DNA of 64,000 bases from assembly GCA_014549065.1 (NCBI GenBank), contig JACDOX010000153.1, forward strand, positions 1,517,408 through 1,581,407, given 5' to 3'. The notes below the pieces were generated by a model. The model worked only from the letters and a program-made list of their open reading frames with translations, was not told the origin of the DNA and did not search any database. Every line of letters starts with the position of its first letter. The stretch's first letter is position 1. This DNA is from Cardinalis cardinalis. Its lineage: Eukaryota > Chordata > Aves > Passeriformes > Cardinalidae. The translations under genes were made by a program, and so were the position numbers. Below are positions 21,220 to 34,020 of this stretch, in pieces.

Positions 21220-24200
21220 ATCTGTAAGCAGTAATTACCTGTGTGTGTATAAGTGTGTTTTTTAGGGTGGGGGAGAGAGCTATTTTGGGCAGTCATCCTA
21301 GATTCTCTTAAGGAGTTCTTTTTTGTTAGTTTTTTTCTCATTATTTTATCAGATTTCTTATTATTTATGAGATTGTATTGCTCATAACTTGTTTTTCCTA
21401 AAATTTTATGGCCCCTCTGTTTTAAGAATTGATACAGGTAACACTGGGAAAAATCATGAACTATTAAGTAAGGTTATTAATTCCAAGTGTTCATTTAAAT
21501 TTCTCTGTAAATGTTTTAAGGAAAGACCTATACATTTTGAATTTTGGTGAGCTGTTGCTTTCAGGAGTAACCACACTAAAGTTTGTAGAGACCATTTATG
21601 TGAGNAACTAAAGACTACTTATGTGAGTAATTGTTCACTGGCATACAAGTGACGAATTTCAAATCAATTAAGGTGTTAATAATGGAGTTGTCAGAGAACT
21701 TGATTACTTTTAGACAGTTATTTTAGGAAATTATCTTCATGTTATATCTCTAGACTTCTGTTTTCATGTTTGAGGTGTACTACTGCACATATAATGCAAA
21801 TAATGTTTCTGTATTATGAAATCTTGAAATGTGAGTTCACTTACAGAATGAAAACTTCATTGTTTCCAGTTGTAACAAATGTACTGAAATCCACCCTGCT
21901 TTATTTTGAAAATGTTAACACAGGGTGATGTTTGGGGGTTTCAGTTTAGTAAATTTAAACTAGTGCTGGTTTTAGTGTTGGTGGATCAAACCTGGTTATA
22001 GCTTTAGCTCTTTAAGAGATTTTGTTAAACTGGTTTTGCTTAATGGGCTGTACCCACAGACTGCAACTTCTTTTATTTTTTAATAAATCTTACAGTGATT
22101 CAGCATCGCTTTATTGAAGTTCAGTCCTAAATAGGCAGTAACTCTCAGTCCTTGAATTGTTTGTGACTCTGAATAATCTTTTAAAACTGAAGGTTAAAGT
22201 AAGAGGCAATACAAGTTTTCTGATTAAGGGTGAAACTGTAGAATTAAATATGTAGTGCCCTTTTCTTANAGAAAAAATACCTACATATAAATTGTCTGTG
22301 TATTGAAGCTCTTTTACCAATTGTAGATTTCTTTGATATTCATATATGTATTAAATTTTGTAGGAGTTATAGGTATGCTAATAAATAATGTGTATTACTG
22401 TCAATTCTCATGCATGGTAGGTACAGAAGGAACACCTGTTACCATTCCAACCAAAAGACTGAGCTGGTGGCCCTGAACCCTATGGCTGTCCTGTGGAATG
22501 ACAGGTTAACGTGGGCTGAGTTTTACCTGTTCCATGTCTTTGTTTAATTCCACACTCTTCAGCTTTTTGGCTTTTATGTATTATGGCAAACATCCTAGAA
22601 CACAAGTTACTGTACTGAAAGGGACCAATGGACCATCAAGTCTGTTCTGCTTCCAATTGTGCTAATACCTTTGCTCGGTGGAGGACTGGATTAATGTTTT
22701 AACTTACACTGATAAGTAAGTGAATAATTTATTCAATGTATTGTTGAACAGTTCTTTTTTGCTATTCTTCTTCCTAGCCATCCTCTAAAAAACACTGTTC
22801 TTGTACTATTTCTGTAAATAACCCTTTTTGCTGCAGTGGTCTTCAGACTAAAGCCTGCTTTCTCCATTAAGTTTGCATGCCTGACCTGGTCAGTGATTTT
22901 CAGAGTTTGCATATCTGAGATGGCATTTCTACTCCTCACATATGTATTCAGTTTCTTTTAGTCTTTCAGAGAAAGAAACTCTGTCCTCCGGTTTTTTGTG
23001 TAACTTCTCAAGGTTCTCTATTAGTCTCTATAAACTCAAATGAGGATCCAGTCATCCACTTTTGACAGAGGTAGCAAATATATGGGCATAAAGTTTATTT
23101 CCTCCTTGAAAAAACACAGCTCCAGCCCCTTTTTTGGTTTGTATAAATCCAAAAATAGCTTTTGATTTTTTAAAGCATTTAAATATACAGCCTTCAGTGG
23201 GAAGTGTGGTTGTTGCTAATTTGATAATATTTGGTTAAGAACAGCAGGCGACACTTTCATGCTCACACAGTTTTGTGCTAATTTCTTGCCTAATTCATAA
23301 ATACCCCCAAAGCAGGCACACTTATGTTACAAAAGCACCAATAATTCACACTGATATTTGCCCAGCAGCCTCACTTCCTGCCTCTTAGCTCCCTCTGGGC
23401 AGGAAGGTGAATGATCTCTATGTGTATCTGCATAAAAAGGGATGCTTGTGGGGTCAAAAGGTATATACAGGCAAACCCGTTGTCCTTGTGATTAACCTGA
23501 GCTCCACCCTATTGTGCTATCTTACTCCACTTCTTTGGCTTGAGGTTTTGTTTTTTGTGGTTGTGGGAAGTTGAGATAGAATTGGAGTTCGCAGGTTTTG
23601 TATGTTTTCCCTGTTCCTGTGGCTATTTCATATTGGCAGAGCACTAACATGCATTTAGTGCTAAGCGTGCATATGAAAGGCGTGCTGTGGTATGTATTTG
23701 CCCTTGCAAAAATATGTGCAACAGACACACTTGTGCATCTCTATTTACAGTAACAGCACATTGTAAATTAGAAAGGTTGTTTGCAAAGCTGTTCTCAAAA
23801 TACAAACCTGCAGATGCTTTTGTGTTATAGTAACACATTTAGAAAGTTGTTTTTGCTTGCAAATGAAGGTGTCTTCACTTCCTCCTTCCCACAAATGTAA
23901 TAGTTAGGAATAGAATTTGATCCATTCTGCTACTTCAGAACTTTCTTTTTAGTAGTGTGCTGGCTGCATCTTCGCATTTAAAGGTAGTCGGGTTATGGCG
24001 ATGCAATAGCTGAAGTCCTAAGCTTAACTGCAATAAAGACTCCAAAGTCTCTATGGGCCACGTGAATGGTACTGAAGTCAAAGCCTCCAGTGCCATTTGC
24101 AGCAGTCTGCAGTGTTTCATGACATTTGCTGACTGGGTGTTCAGCTTGTTGTTGAATGTTGCTGGAAAGCGTGCNCTTACTCATGCTTTCCAAAACCCCT

Positions 24201-27200
24201 TTTTGCTTTGGTCTCTTACTTCCACAGAGTCAATGGAAACGTGTAGCATGGAAGTGACACCATGATTTGGGAAGTGGGAACTGACTTCCACCACAGCCCT
24301 GCAAGTTACTCACAAAGTGACTTGGAGTGAGTCCCGCAACAAGCAACTTCTTACAAGGAAGAGACATGGAACATTTAATTAAACATAAATTGTAATAAAA
24401 CAATAAACCACTCCCTGTCATGCATCCTTCAATNAAAAAAAAGAAAGCTGAGAAGCAAAACTCCAGAATAGCTTGNGCTAGGTCCTTGCAGTAGCTGGGA
24501 ACTGGCCAGTTAGATTCTTGATGCTGAAGACACTCAATGTGAATATATTTATTGTTTTGACTTGGAGTATGTGATCTTAATTTTTGAACCATCTAAGCAC
24601 AAACCCTGAGCTTAGTTTCAAATAACAGAGTTCTCTGAAAGTAATAACTCACAACTTAAACTTGAAATATGTCTTGTTTTTAATAATTGGCCTTTAGTCT
24701 TATTCCTGACTTTTTTTCTCCAAACTGCTGTTATAGATTATAATTACTGTTTATGGTAAAAAATGGTACTCAAGGAACCTGGACTGTGGAGNGGTGTTTA
24801 CCCCCTTTATTTGGATTAGTAATCTGAGTTGTGAAGAAAGAGTCCAGAATGTGCTGGTGGGAGATTTTTCCTTTAATTTAAAAAGTAGACTGCAAAAAGG
24901 GGGTGTAGTTTGTTACTGGCGATATAAAATCAAAACATTGTCAGTAATAGGACACGGTACTTTTGCTGCTTCTGGCTCAAGTCCATTTTTCTTACCTGCT
25001 TGAAGTAACCTTGAAGAATGTCGTCATCTGTGACTAGTTTTCTTCTATTAAAATGCTTGTACCCAAAACATGTGGTAGTTTTGGAAAGGACTCTAACAGC
25101 AAAGGACTCTTAACAGCTTCTAGCCCATCTCTGGTGAATGAATTCTCCAGTCTCCAATTTTAAGTTTTCAAAGAAAGGTGTTTAAGAGTTTCCACGAGAA
25201 GTTTGAAAGCCTGCCATGAAATTAAAGGAATAATTGGATTTCTAGTTTGTGGTATGCTTTATGGCACTTTGGAAACTCCTAAATCATGTCAACTCCATGG
25301 TTTAAAGCTGTCCTCTATCCCTTTCTGTCACACAGTGCTGAGAAGTGTTCACATCCTCCCACTATAGCAGCCAGGTAAGCCCTCAATGGGAGTGCAGAGC
25401 AGCAAAGTNTTCCACTGAACCTGATGGACCAAGCTAATACAGAGAGGTTCCACCTTTTTTATTGCCCACAGTCAAATGGACACAAAGGAATAGGTAAAAG
25501 GAAAATTTGTTAACTTGATAACTGTGGGAAATCTGTGTGGTTGGTTCTTTGTTTTGTTGCTGTTTGTTTTGTATTTATTGTAACATTCTATTTANGTGGA
25601 GGGTATTTTCTTCTCCAGTGCTGGCTGCTTGGACTGCACAGGACTAGAAAACATCTTGGTGAAGGAAATATTTACCTTTCTAATTGAAAAATAAATAAGA
25701 TTTATTTTGAGTTTTAGAATGCATGTCATCTTTTTTAATTAGGAGGCTTGTTAAGGTAATGTGTAAGGCTGTGCAGCCCTATCTATATCCATATTTTGAG
25801 ATATAATAAATAATTCTCTTTAAACAAACAAAGCAAAAACAAATTCTGTTACTACTACAGTCCTGTTGTACTCTTTTTATAGACTTTAGGTCCTTATACT
25901 CTTTTAACACTTGTAATTGTGGTTGAGTAAATGTCCTCCTTTCAAGTAGTAATGGAGAGATGGTCTGTATTTTTTCTGGCACTGCAAAACTGACTGCTGA
26001 CCAGTTTGTTCTGTTCAGCTCAAGTAACTGTTGATCACAAGAGCTCTATTTAGTGTAGCAATATATTTAAATAGATGACACCCAGTTAAATATTTATAGT
26101 TGTATTCTGACTGAGTTAAGTTGCAGGGACACTGAATAACCATGTTGAAACCTCAAGAGAAGATGTGTTCTATATAGCTTATAGAGAAAGCTTTGACACA
26201 GAAATGATTTTTTTATGAAACAGTCCTCTGAGACAAATAGTATTATTGATTATTCCTTTCTAACAGCACTACATAGTTTATCACCATGTTNACTAGGATT
26301 GTATGAAGTTAAAACAATCTTCACCCACTTTAGAAAATTTCTGGTAACTGAGTAAAAGATACCAAAGAGAAATACTGATGTTAGAAAAGGTGTTTTCCTT
26401 CGGTTTCCTGTTGGCCTGACCTTATTCCGCCCTCATTTTTATTTCTCCCTCCCTTGCTTCTGAAAGTAAAAACAACAAATATTGTTTAAATGAAGGAATT
26501 AATTTGAAACTCCTATCAGACATGTGGGTTTAATTGAAAACCAATCAGTTTCAAGATACTGAAAAGACAAAGCTGGGTTTATATATTAAATATTCATCCT
26601 TTCTTTCACAGATGCTTTTCTAATTAAGTAGTGTAAATGTTTAATTATATGAAGTTTTGTATTTTCACTAGTTCTGTTTAAAAATGCAAACACACAGCTG
26701 ATGACAGAACTTGCATGAAGAAGAAGAGCAGAAGTATTTTATTAACTTGTTGCACAGTTCAGGAAAATAAAATTTCTAGCATAGTCACTGAATAGCCTGA
26801 GTAAATGCAAAGATTTTGCTCTGGATTTTGAAAAGGGAGTTCCACAAAACTCTTTCTGGAGCTACTTAAACATAACCAGATGAAGAGGTTTCAAGTTCAT
26901 TCTAGCTGAAGATGCTCGTTTTCAGCCTTCTGTTTGATGTTGATTGCCTTCCCAGTTGTATCAATGCAATGGTTTATGAAATTTTTCTTTNAGAATTTGA
27001 CTTGGATTAAAATCAGTCAGACTTTCTTGGGAGTGATGGAGGATGGAGGCTTGTTTTCTGTAGGTCCATGTCATTTCACAGTATGTTTAAAATTATTTTT
27101 AAATATGTTAAATAGATCATTGGTCTTTAAAAATTGCTGCAAGTCTTCTTTCTATTTTAATAAGTACCTGGTGTTCTTGTTTAAAAAGAGCATTCACATA

Positions 27201-27854
27201 GAAATGTAAATACGCTAAGTAGTCATATTTTCCCAGTGAGGACTATTTTTATTCCTTTTTTTTTATTCATGCTCTATTTTTTTACTGATTTTTATTAGAT
27301 TATTTAATATCTTTCTCTACCTCTGTGCTTGCTGGGCTCAAGGTTTCTGTCAGAGTGCCCTGAACCACAGNGAATAAAGCAGAAACCATGGAAAAAAAGA
27401 ATGAGAACCACTTCTGCAATCCCAAAGGTGAAAAAGTTCATGCAGCTTCCTTTAGTATCCCATAATTAGGGGAATCTTCCAAATACTTGGTCAAAAATAG
27501 GTGTAACTGAGCTACTTTTTCAAGTGTACCCACTGGAGCATGTAGTCAGCCTGCTGAATAGTTTCATTCATTGACTATACTACCTGCTGTGGTTTGGACA
27601 ATTGGCACAGAGTTGTTTTTAAACTTCCATGTTTAAAAACAGGTGCCAATGGGGGAAATCCAGACTTTTACAACCAGAACAAATAAAAAGTTGTCTGAGT
27701 TCATTTTAAAAATAAGGGATTTGTTTGTGTTATTAAGTCTGGCATTTCAAATATTACTGTTTTGTTTTAATTTATTTAAATTGAAACTTTGAAGCATTCT
27801 TTTGGTGGGTGCATGTGCATATGGCAGGTGCGAGTCCTGTGAGAATTAGTTGAC
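21220..27854 (+). other. NT5DC1 intron: COL10A1 upstream region and AT-rich DNA
   Basis: Contains the upstream flank of COL10A1 and about 6.5 kb of AT-rich DNA. I found no exon of a known gene. A short stretch at about 22618-22655 ('gggaccaatggaccatcaagtctgttctg') resembles the degraded end of an ancient LINE, too short to classify. A 70-nt two-part hairpin lies at 27591-27660. Open frames here are short and unrecognised. Confidence 0.5.
27591..27660. repeat. Two-part 70-nt inverted repeat (hairpin)
   Basis: Inner arms TGTTTTTAAAC (27614-27624) and GTTTAAAAACA (27631-27641) around a 6-nt loop. Middle arms are ATTGGCAC (27601-27608) and GTGCCAAT (27643-27650). Weak outer arms are at 27591-27595 and 27656-27660. 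Nineteen perfect pairs are separated only by a 5-versus-1 internal loop. Confidence 0.85.
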
Positions 27855-28220
27855 ATAGTTGACGAGTAGTTGAACTTGTTTAGCCTGGAGAAAAGAGCCT
27901 CGGGATGGGGACCTTTTTTCTCTCTACAACTACCTGAAAAGAAGTTAGAGTGGATTCCAGTGTCTTTTCCTAAGTAGAGAGTGATACAAGAGGAAATGGC
28001 NTCAAATTGCACCAGGAGAGGACAAATTTCTTTACCAAAAGTTTTCTCAAGCATTGGAACAGACTGCCCAAGGAAGGAATGGAGTCACCATTCCTGGAGG
28101 TATTAAAAGACCTATAGATGTGGTGCTTAGGGACATGGTTGGACTCACTCATGGTGCTGAGTTAATGGTTGGCCTTGATAATCCTAAAGTCTTGTGAAAT
28201 CTAAATGATTCTATGATTCN
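27855..28220 (+). mobile_element. CR1 LINE fragment, 3' end (old copy)
   Basis: Collinear with the CR1 3' region. It has a TTGTTTAGCCTGGAGAAAAG block, then CTCTACAACTACCTGAAAAG, an ATTTCTTTACC block, CATTGGAACAGACTGCCCAA and GGAATGGAGTCACCATTCCT. It ends in the CR1 tail ATGATTCTATGATTC. The frame is interrupted several times, so this is a non-functional, 5'-truncated copy that is clearly older than the one at 34021. Confidence 0.9.
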
Positions 28221-31200
28221 GTATAAATTTTTTATACTCACTCACTTATGCAAAATAAGCTTGAGTCCATGAAGCCTAAGTGTTCCTGATATTAGTAATA
28301 GACTAGTTTTCATTTCAGTTAGCTGAAATTGAATANATACAAGCATTATATTGTCACATAGGAGAGTCAGAATTACTTGCTTTTAATAAAGTTCTAATGC
28401 AGTTTCAGCTTTTATTATTACAGAAAATCAGGGCTACAAAGTTTTATAGGTGACATTTGCTGTATTACCTGACTCAAATCACAAGTTTCAATGTCTCCTG
28501 TAGGACATCTTCCTCCATTGGAGGAATAGTGCATGAGTATGAGGGATGATCTCTTTTTATCAACTTTACTAGTAGACTTTTGCATTCAAAGCTTTGAGGA
28601 CCAAAAGAGAGAATTATATAAAGAGACTCATATGTGAAACAGATACCTTCCAAACAACTGATACAAAAACATATGGAGATACCAGGAAAGATAGGGACTC
28701 CTAAACTCATGACAGACAGCCTGGCCAGACTTCATCCTGTTTCCAGTTTCCCTGCNGATACTGCACTGAATGATGAAAGAACAAAATTTAAAATGGGGCT
28801 CCTGCTGGAGGTGATTTGAAATGACTTCTGCAGCCATTGACAGTGATCTCCACAGATCACAGATACTCCACCAGTGTAATTCTGCTGCATACAAAAGTAA
28901 AACTGGGGATAGGAAATGGGCTAAGGAGGCAAAAACTCATTTATCCATGTCAAATAGTCCAAATTGTGGTGTGGACTCTGAATGGTATGATTATCTCATG
29001 CAACATCTCTCTGAAAAATGTCTTGTAAAACTTTTGGGTTTCTCCTCCAAAGAGCTGTGGATTGCAGTTTAAAAGCTACTGTATTTGTCTTTAGTAGGGA
29101 AAAGTATCTTGTGATGATTAGGGGGAGGACTTTTTAACAGTAGAAAATAAGAGTTGCTCTAAATTAGTTTTCAACCAAAAATAAGTGTGGTATCTGGGAA
29201 GCTGTGGCTAAAGTAAATGCTGTTATTTGACGTGATATCAATCCTAGAGTCATCACGTAATTTAACAATAAATCTGGTACATTCAATTCAATGATTCTAT
29301 TGCCATTGCATGGCTTATCCAATTAGTGTCTGGTTATCCCTTTCTGCACTAGAAACAAGGCAAGGTTCTTTATATTTGCATATTTGTAATCTCATTCTGC
29401 GTGCTAGCTTTCCCTTTTTTTAAAGATACTTCACATTTTTCCAACAATAGACTTCAGTATTAGATTTAGATGTTGTAGATTCAAAAAGAAGCCTTATATT
29501 CAGAAGATCCTTCTGCAAATTCAGTAGAAGTTAAAAGAATGAGATTTAGAATTTTATTTTTTGATTGAAACTCTTTTCATTTACCAGCTTGAAATATTTT
29601 TAAATATATCTGAGAATCTTGAAACATTCTCCTTATTTCATGACATAAACATAACACTATTTGTCTTTGAAATATTAGTTCACCAAGAATGCATGTTAGT
29701 TCATTCAGAGAGAGCTTATTGTTTCAGAAAATAGATCTCCTGTGTCTATAGACCTGTGGTGGGATNTATTTGCTTACTTAAATATTAGTAAGTAGAAGCA
29801 AAATTAAAATACTAGAATATTTTTCTCCTGTTTCCTTTTTATATCTGTCTAAATCCAGATCTTTTTTGGTATGTCCTGTGTACATAAATTGTATTTAAAA
29901 ATTGGCTTTCATGGTTGGATTCCACCTTTGGCTGTGCTGATGCCCACAGGATGTTTACATGAACTATGGNAGACTTTTCCCTCTGAGCCTCTCCTGCAGT
30001 ACTATATCCCTGAGACACTCAAGTCGTTTAGAACAGGGAGTTTTGTTTGTTTGTGCACCAATAGCTTGCAGGTACTTTAAGGGAAGATATATTTAGGCTA
30101 ATCACATAGGGAGTGCCAACACTGTTGGAAAACTGAGCTGGCAAGAGCATGAGCAGAATTTATTTGATATGTGAAATAGTCTCTGGTCAACCTTACAAAC
30201 TATTTAATAATAAGACAAACTTTTGCATTGACAAAGCAAGATTGTTTTACAAACTTAATTGGAATAGTGGACACAGTTTTGTCACATTACCTCTAAAAGT
30301 GATTTGGAATGTTTAAACTTCTACTGGATCATCTTTTAGAAGGAGAGAAAGACCTCAATGTAAAAATTTGTATTCTCTAAAAAAACAATCTGAAGTTTCT
30401 GGAGAATTTGATTAGGAGCTGTTGTAGTGATGCTGCCTATGGATCTCACAGGGCTCAATGGTCTCTTGGGAACACAGAGACCATTGGTCTCTGTGACCAG
30501 TCTTGGTCTTTTGACATGGAAAAATCAAAAATAGTCATAGATGAAAAGGACCTGTTTCTATTTAGACTTGGCAGATATAGAGAGCAAGTTAAAATTTCAG
30601 TATTTTTAAACCATTTTTCTATGGAATTATAATCCAGGATGCACTACCACCCAGCTGTTCTGAGGGAAAACTGCCTCATGGTGTTTGTTCAAACTTCTGG
30701 CAGAAGCCTCTCTCCAAAGTTGTTAAAATGCTCCTTGGAATCCTTCATTCCTAATTTACCTGAAGGACAAATATGACACCTCAGATGCAGGTGCTTTTTT
30801 GTGTCTAGTAGCTGGGAGAAGTTGGCTTGCATACTTGCATACAACTGCAAAAAATTGATGATCAGCAAGACTACGTTTTGTGTTTGGAGTTATTTTATGG
30901 CTTACATCTAAAATGTCTGCTTGAAATAAAACATGATTTTTCCAAGTTATACTAATGTTCAGGAAAGGACTTTAGGCTGTCCAAGTCTCAACCATTAACT
31001 TATAATCAAGGCCTGATGGCATCTAGTTACGTTTCAGGTGACTGTACAGTGGCCTGTAAGTAAAATATTCCGGTTTTGGCACTGGTTTATGCAAATGTGG
31101 ATCAGGCCTCTGATGTTTTCAAGGACATATATATGCCCTAAGTCTGTATTTAACAGAAAATGAATTTATAAACAGAGTCTAACAACAGGTTTCTGCAGTC

Positions 31201-34020
31201 AAGCTTATGGCCCATTAAAGCTTAATCAGTTCCCTATACTCCTACAGCACAGCGTTTTTCCTTGACTTCTGTATTTATGCCACATGCCTGGAAGGCACAT
31301 AGGAAGCATCTCAAGTTTCTGTTCTTGTGCTAGGAGGACAAAGTAAATGTGATTATATTCTGTCACTGCCTCTTCCAAAAGAAACACAGTCTGTTTCTTT
31401 TGGAGAGTGCTCCATTAAGCAGTTATGTAGGTGTGAGGTCTTGACACTGAAGGTGTAGATAAGCTCTTTGGGGCATTTAGCTGCCAAACTCTAACAAGCC
31501 TTTGTTATGCAAATGCAAGCAGAAATTTGTAATAATTGCATAAAATTTTGTGGTAGTGGCAGATTGGATATTTTGCACNTTGTACCACTATGTCCCAAAT
31601 TCCAAACTTATGGAAAGAATTCAGGCCTTGGAGCTGCTTTGCAAGATGTATGTACAGGACTAGAGTAGACAATTTTTTTCCTGACTTTTTATTAAAGGAT
31701 GAACAAACAGTTTTAAACAAATATTTTTGAAAAAGCAAAAGCATGAGGTATAAGAAGTTTCAGTTACTGTATGAATAAAGTATTGAGTTGGACTGGTGAA
31801 AATTTGACAGTGTTTTATCAGAAAACCCAATCCTAATGAAACCTCACAGTTCACACTAAAAATGAATTATATATATTTCCTGTTATAACATCAGGTAATT
31901 ATTTTAATGCTAAACTCTTTTATGCTTTTGCAATTCAGGGCATTGGGTTTTNTTAGGAAAACTATTTTCACAGTCTTTACTTTTTTATTTTTAAAGACAT
32001 AGTATTTCATATTGTTATTAAAAGCTGTTTGATCTACAAAAAGTGATATTGAAAGTTGTAGACTATCACTCAACTGCTGTAAATTGAAATGAAATCTTCC
32101 AAAGAAAAAAGCACCAAGAATGCAAGTGTTTCATATGTCCTTTATAGTACTGTAATTTAAAGCATGATCACTTGTTATCTCTGTTGTCTTGTTGAGAAAC
32201 TTGTTGTTTCCTTATTGGTAACTGTATCCCTCTGAGTTCCTCTTGCCAAACAGATGCTAGGAGTAAGAAACTAGTGCTTTGGAAAAGTTGAAACTCACAA
32301 CTAAAGTAGCTTCAGGCTTGTCATCTCCTCCCAAAGGCATTTCTTTCCTTCTTCATCCCGGATATTTATTAAGTTTGCACTTGGAGAACCTTTTAAAGAT
32401 GAGTACTGCGATGTTCCTGGCTCTTTTTGAAGAACAGTGGATTTATTTATTTTTTTTTAAGTATGAAAAACAATGACAAAGACCATAAGAACTGTATTTT
32501 TTAATTCTGTTTTCCCAAGATCTGTCATTTGTTTTTCTTAGTCAAGAACAGAATGTTTGCTCTGAATTTCAGTTATTGTCATTTTAAATGACAGAAATTT
32601 AGAAGAACTTTCTGCATTCTCTGTGGTTTGGAGCTGATTGGACTGTTATTGTTGCTCTCCTGTGTATATCAGNATAAACTGTAGAAGACTGTGTTTAAGA
32701 ATATCAAGATATCTTTTGGTTTGCATCCCATGGAGATGCACTGGTTGGTCATTACAACATGGANGTACAGAGAGAAGATTAGGTTTTTAAAACGCTGCAT
32801 TTTAAGTCTCTTTTAGGTTCTTTTCCCCCTGCACTTTGTTTCATTATGGATATTGTGATTAGGCAGGGATTAAGGATTGTCAGGATTACACAGACCTCCA
32901 GCTTTTCTTAGTGTCCTCATGACAGGAATCTTGCATGCCAAAGGCATATATATAGTGGAGAATATAACACTGAAAGGGATTTGAGTAGTTGTGGCTATTG
33001 CAAAGAGTCCTGTCTCGCATNAGTTAAAATGATTCCTGTAGAAACTGCTGCCTTGTTAGCCACCACATATTCTGGCATAAGTTTTGAGGGTGTTGGAAGT
33101 ATTCACAATATTACCTCTGTTTAGGCAGTGCAACATTTAAGCCCATGCCCCAGATAGCCTCATCCTAGGTGAGGCATCCTCTGAATACCTCAGAAGATGT
33201 ATAGAAGCAACTAACTGCTGTCCTCAGATGAGGCTGGAGATAAGAACTCATTATTTCCTCCAGTGGCTAACTGATGTATTCTGACACTCAATATTCTGTC
33301 AGTTAGAAATCCATTCTTAAGTATCTGATTGTGCCATCATTTATGTACTTATTATATATACTATTATTCAGTACTGAATGCTCTGTAATGCCTGCATCTT
33401 TCTGCATCTGGCCCTTAGTGTCTGATGTTGATGAATGGCGTCCACTGCCTGTAGGCAGAACGATCCAAAAGGACTAAATCAGGCCAGGTGCTGTTCACAT
33501 TTTAGTCAAACCTTCCTGAAATGCAGTTGTTAGTACCTTCACTGATGGAGGATGATAAGATTGTATAGCTAACTACATTTCTATTATAGTTCCTATTTAG
33601 ACCAGTTAGGCAGTAGAAGGTAGGATGATTAGTTTTATTTCTTTGGACTTCATTATGATGTTGGGTTGTAGGTTTGTAGTTTGGGGTGGGGGGATAATAG
33701 AATATAATACTAAAATAATACATTTTAAGAATACCCCCCTTTACTGCTATTACTGCTGATTCTTTTCTCAGCCTGTCACCTCTTGAAAGTTGCTTTCCAA
33801 AGTTTGCAAAATGGCAAACCATAAGGAAACAACAAAGGAAATNTGTGTTGCTTTCAGGCTGTTCTCTATCCTCTTTCCAATACCACATCAGGATGTGGTT
33901 TTACTCTCTTTAGAGCTGCAGGAGTTCTCCTGAAGANGTTCTGGGCTGGTGGCAGTGGGTGTAAAGGGAGAGAAGACATTTAGCTTGTAACTAGAAATGT
34001 GAAGACTGCACATTTCCTAC
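28221..34020 (+). other. NT5DC1 intron, unannotated AT-rich DNA
   Basis: About 5.8 kb without a recognised gene. It contains a nested double palindrome at 30456-30495 and an 18-bp palindrome at 33882-33899. Open frames of 60-128 codons on both strands carry no recognisable domains and look like chance. Confidence 0.5.
30456..30495. repeat. Nested alternative palindromes
   Basis: CAATGGTCTCT (30456-30466) is the reverse complement of AGAGACCATTG (30476-30486). The latter also takes part in a second, 23-bp palindrome, CACAGAGACCA / TGGTCTCTGTG (30473-30483 and 30485-30495). Confidence 0.9.

Noticed and set aside
28634..29072. Adjacent + strand frames of 61 and 83 codons, one containing a KWAKEAK-like string
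   Set aside because: Checked as a possible NT5DC1 exon (KKWLRQL region) but flanking residues do not match and there are no suitable splice sites in phase.
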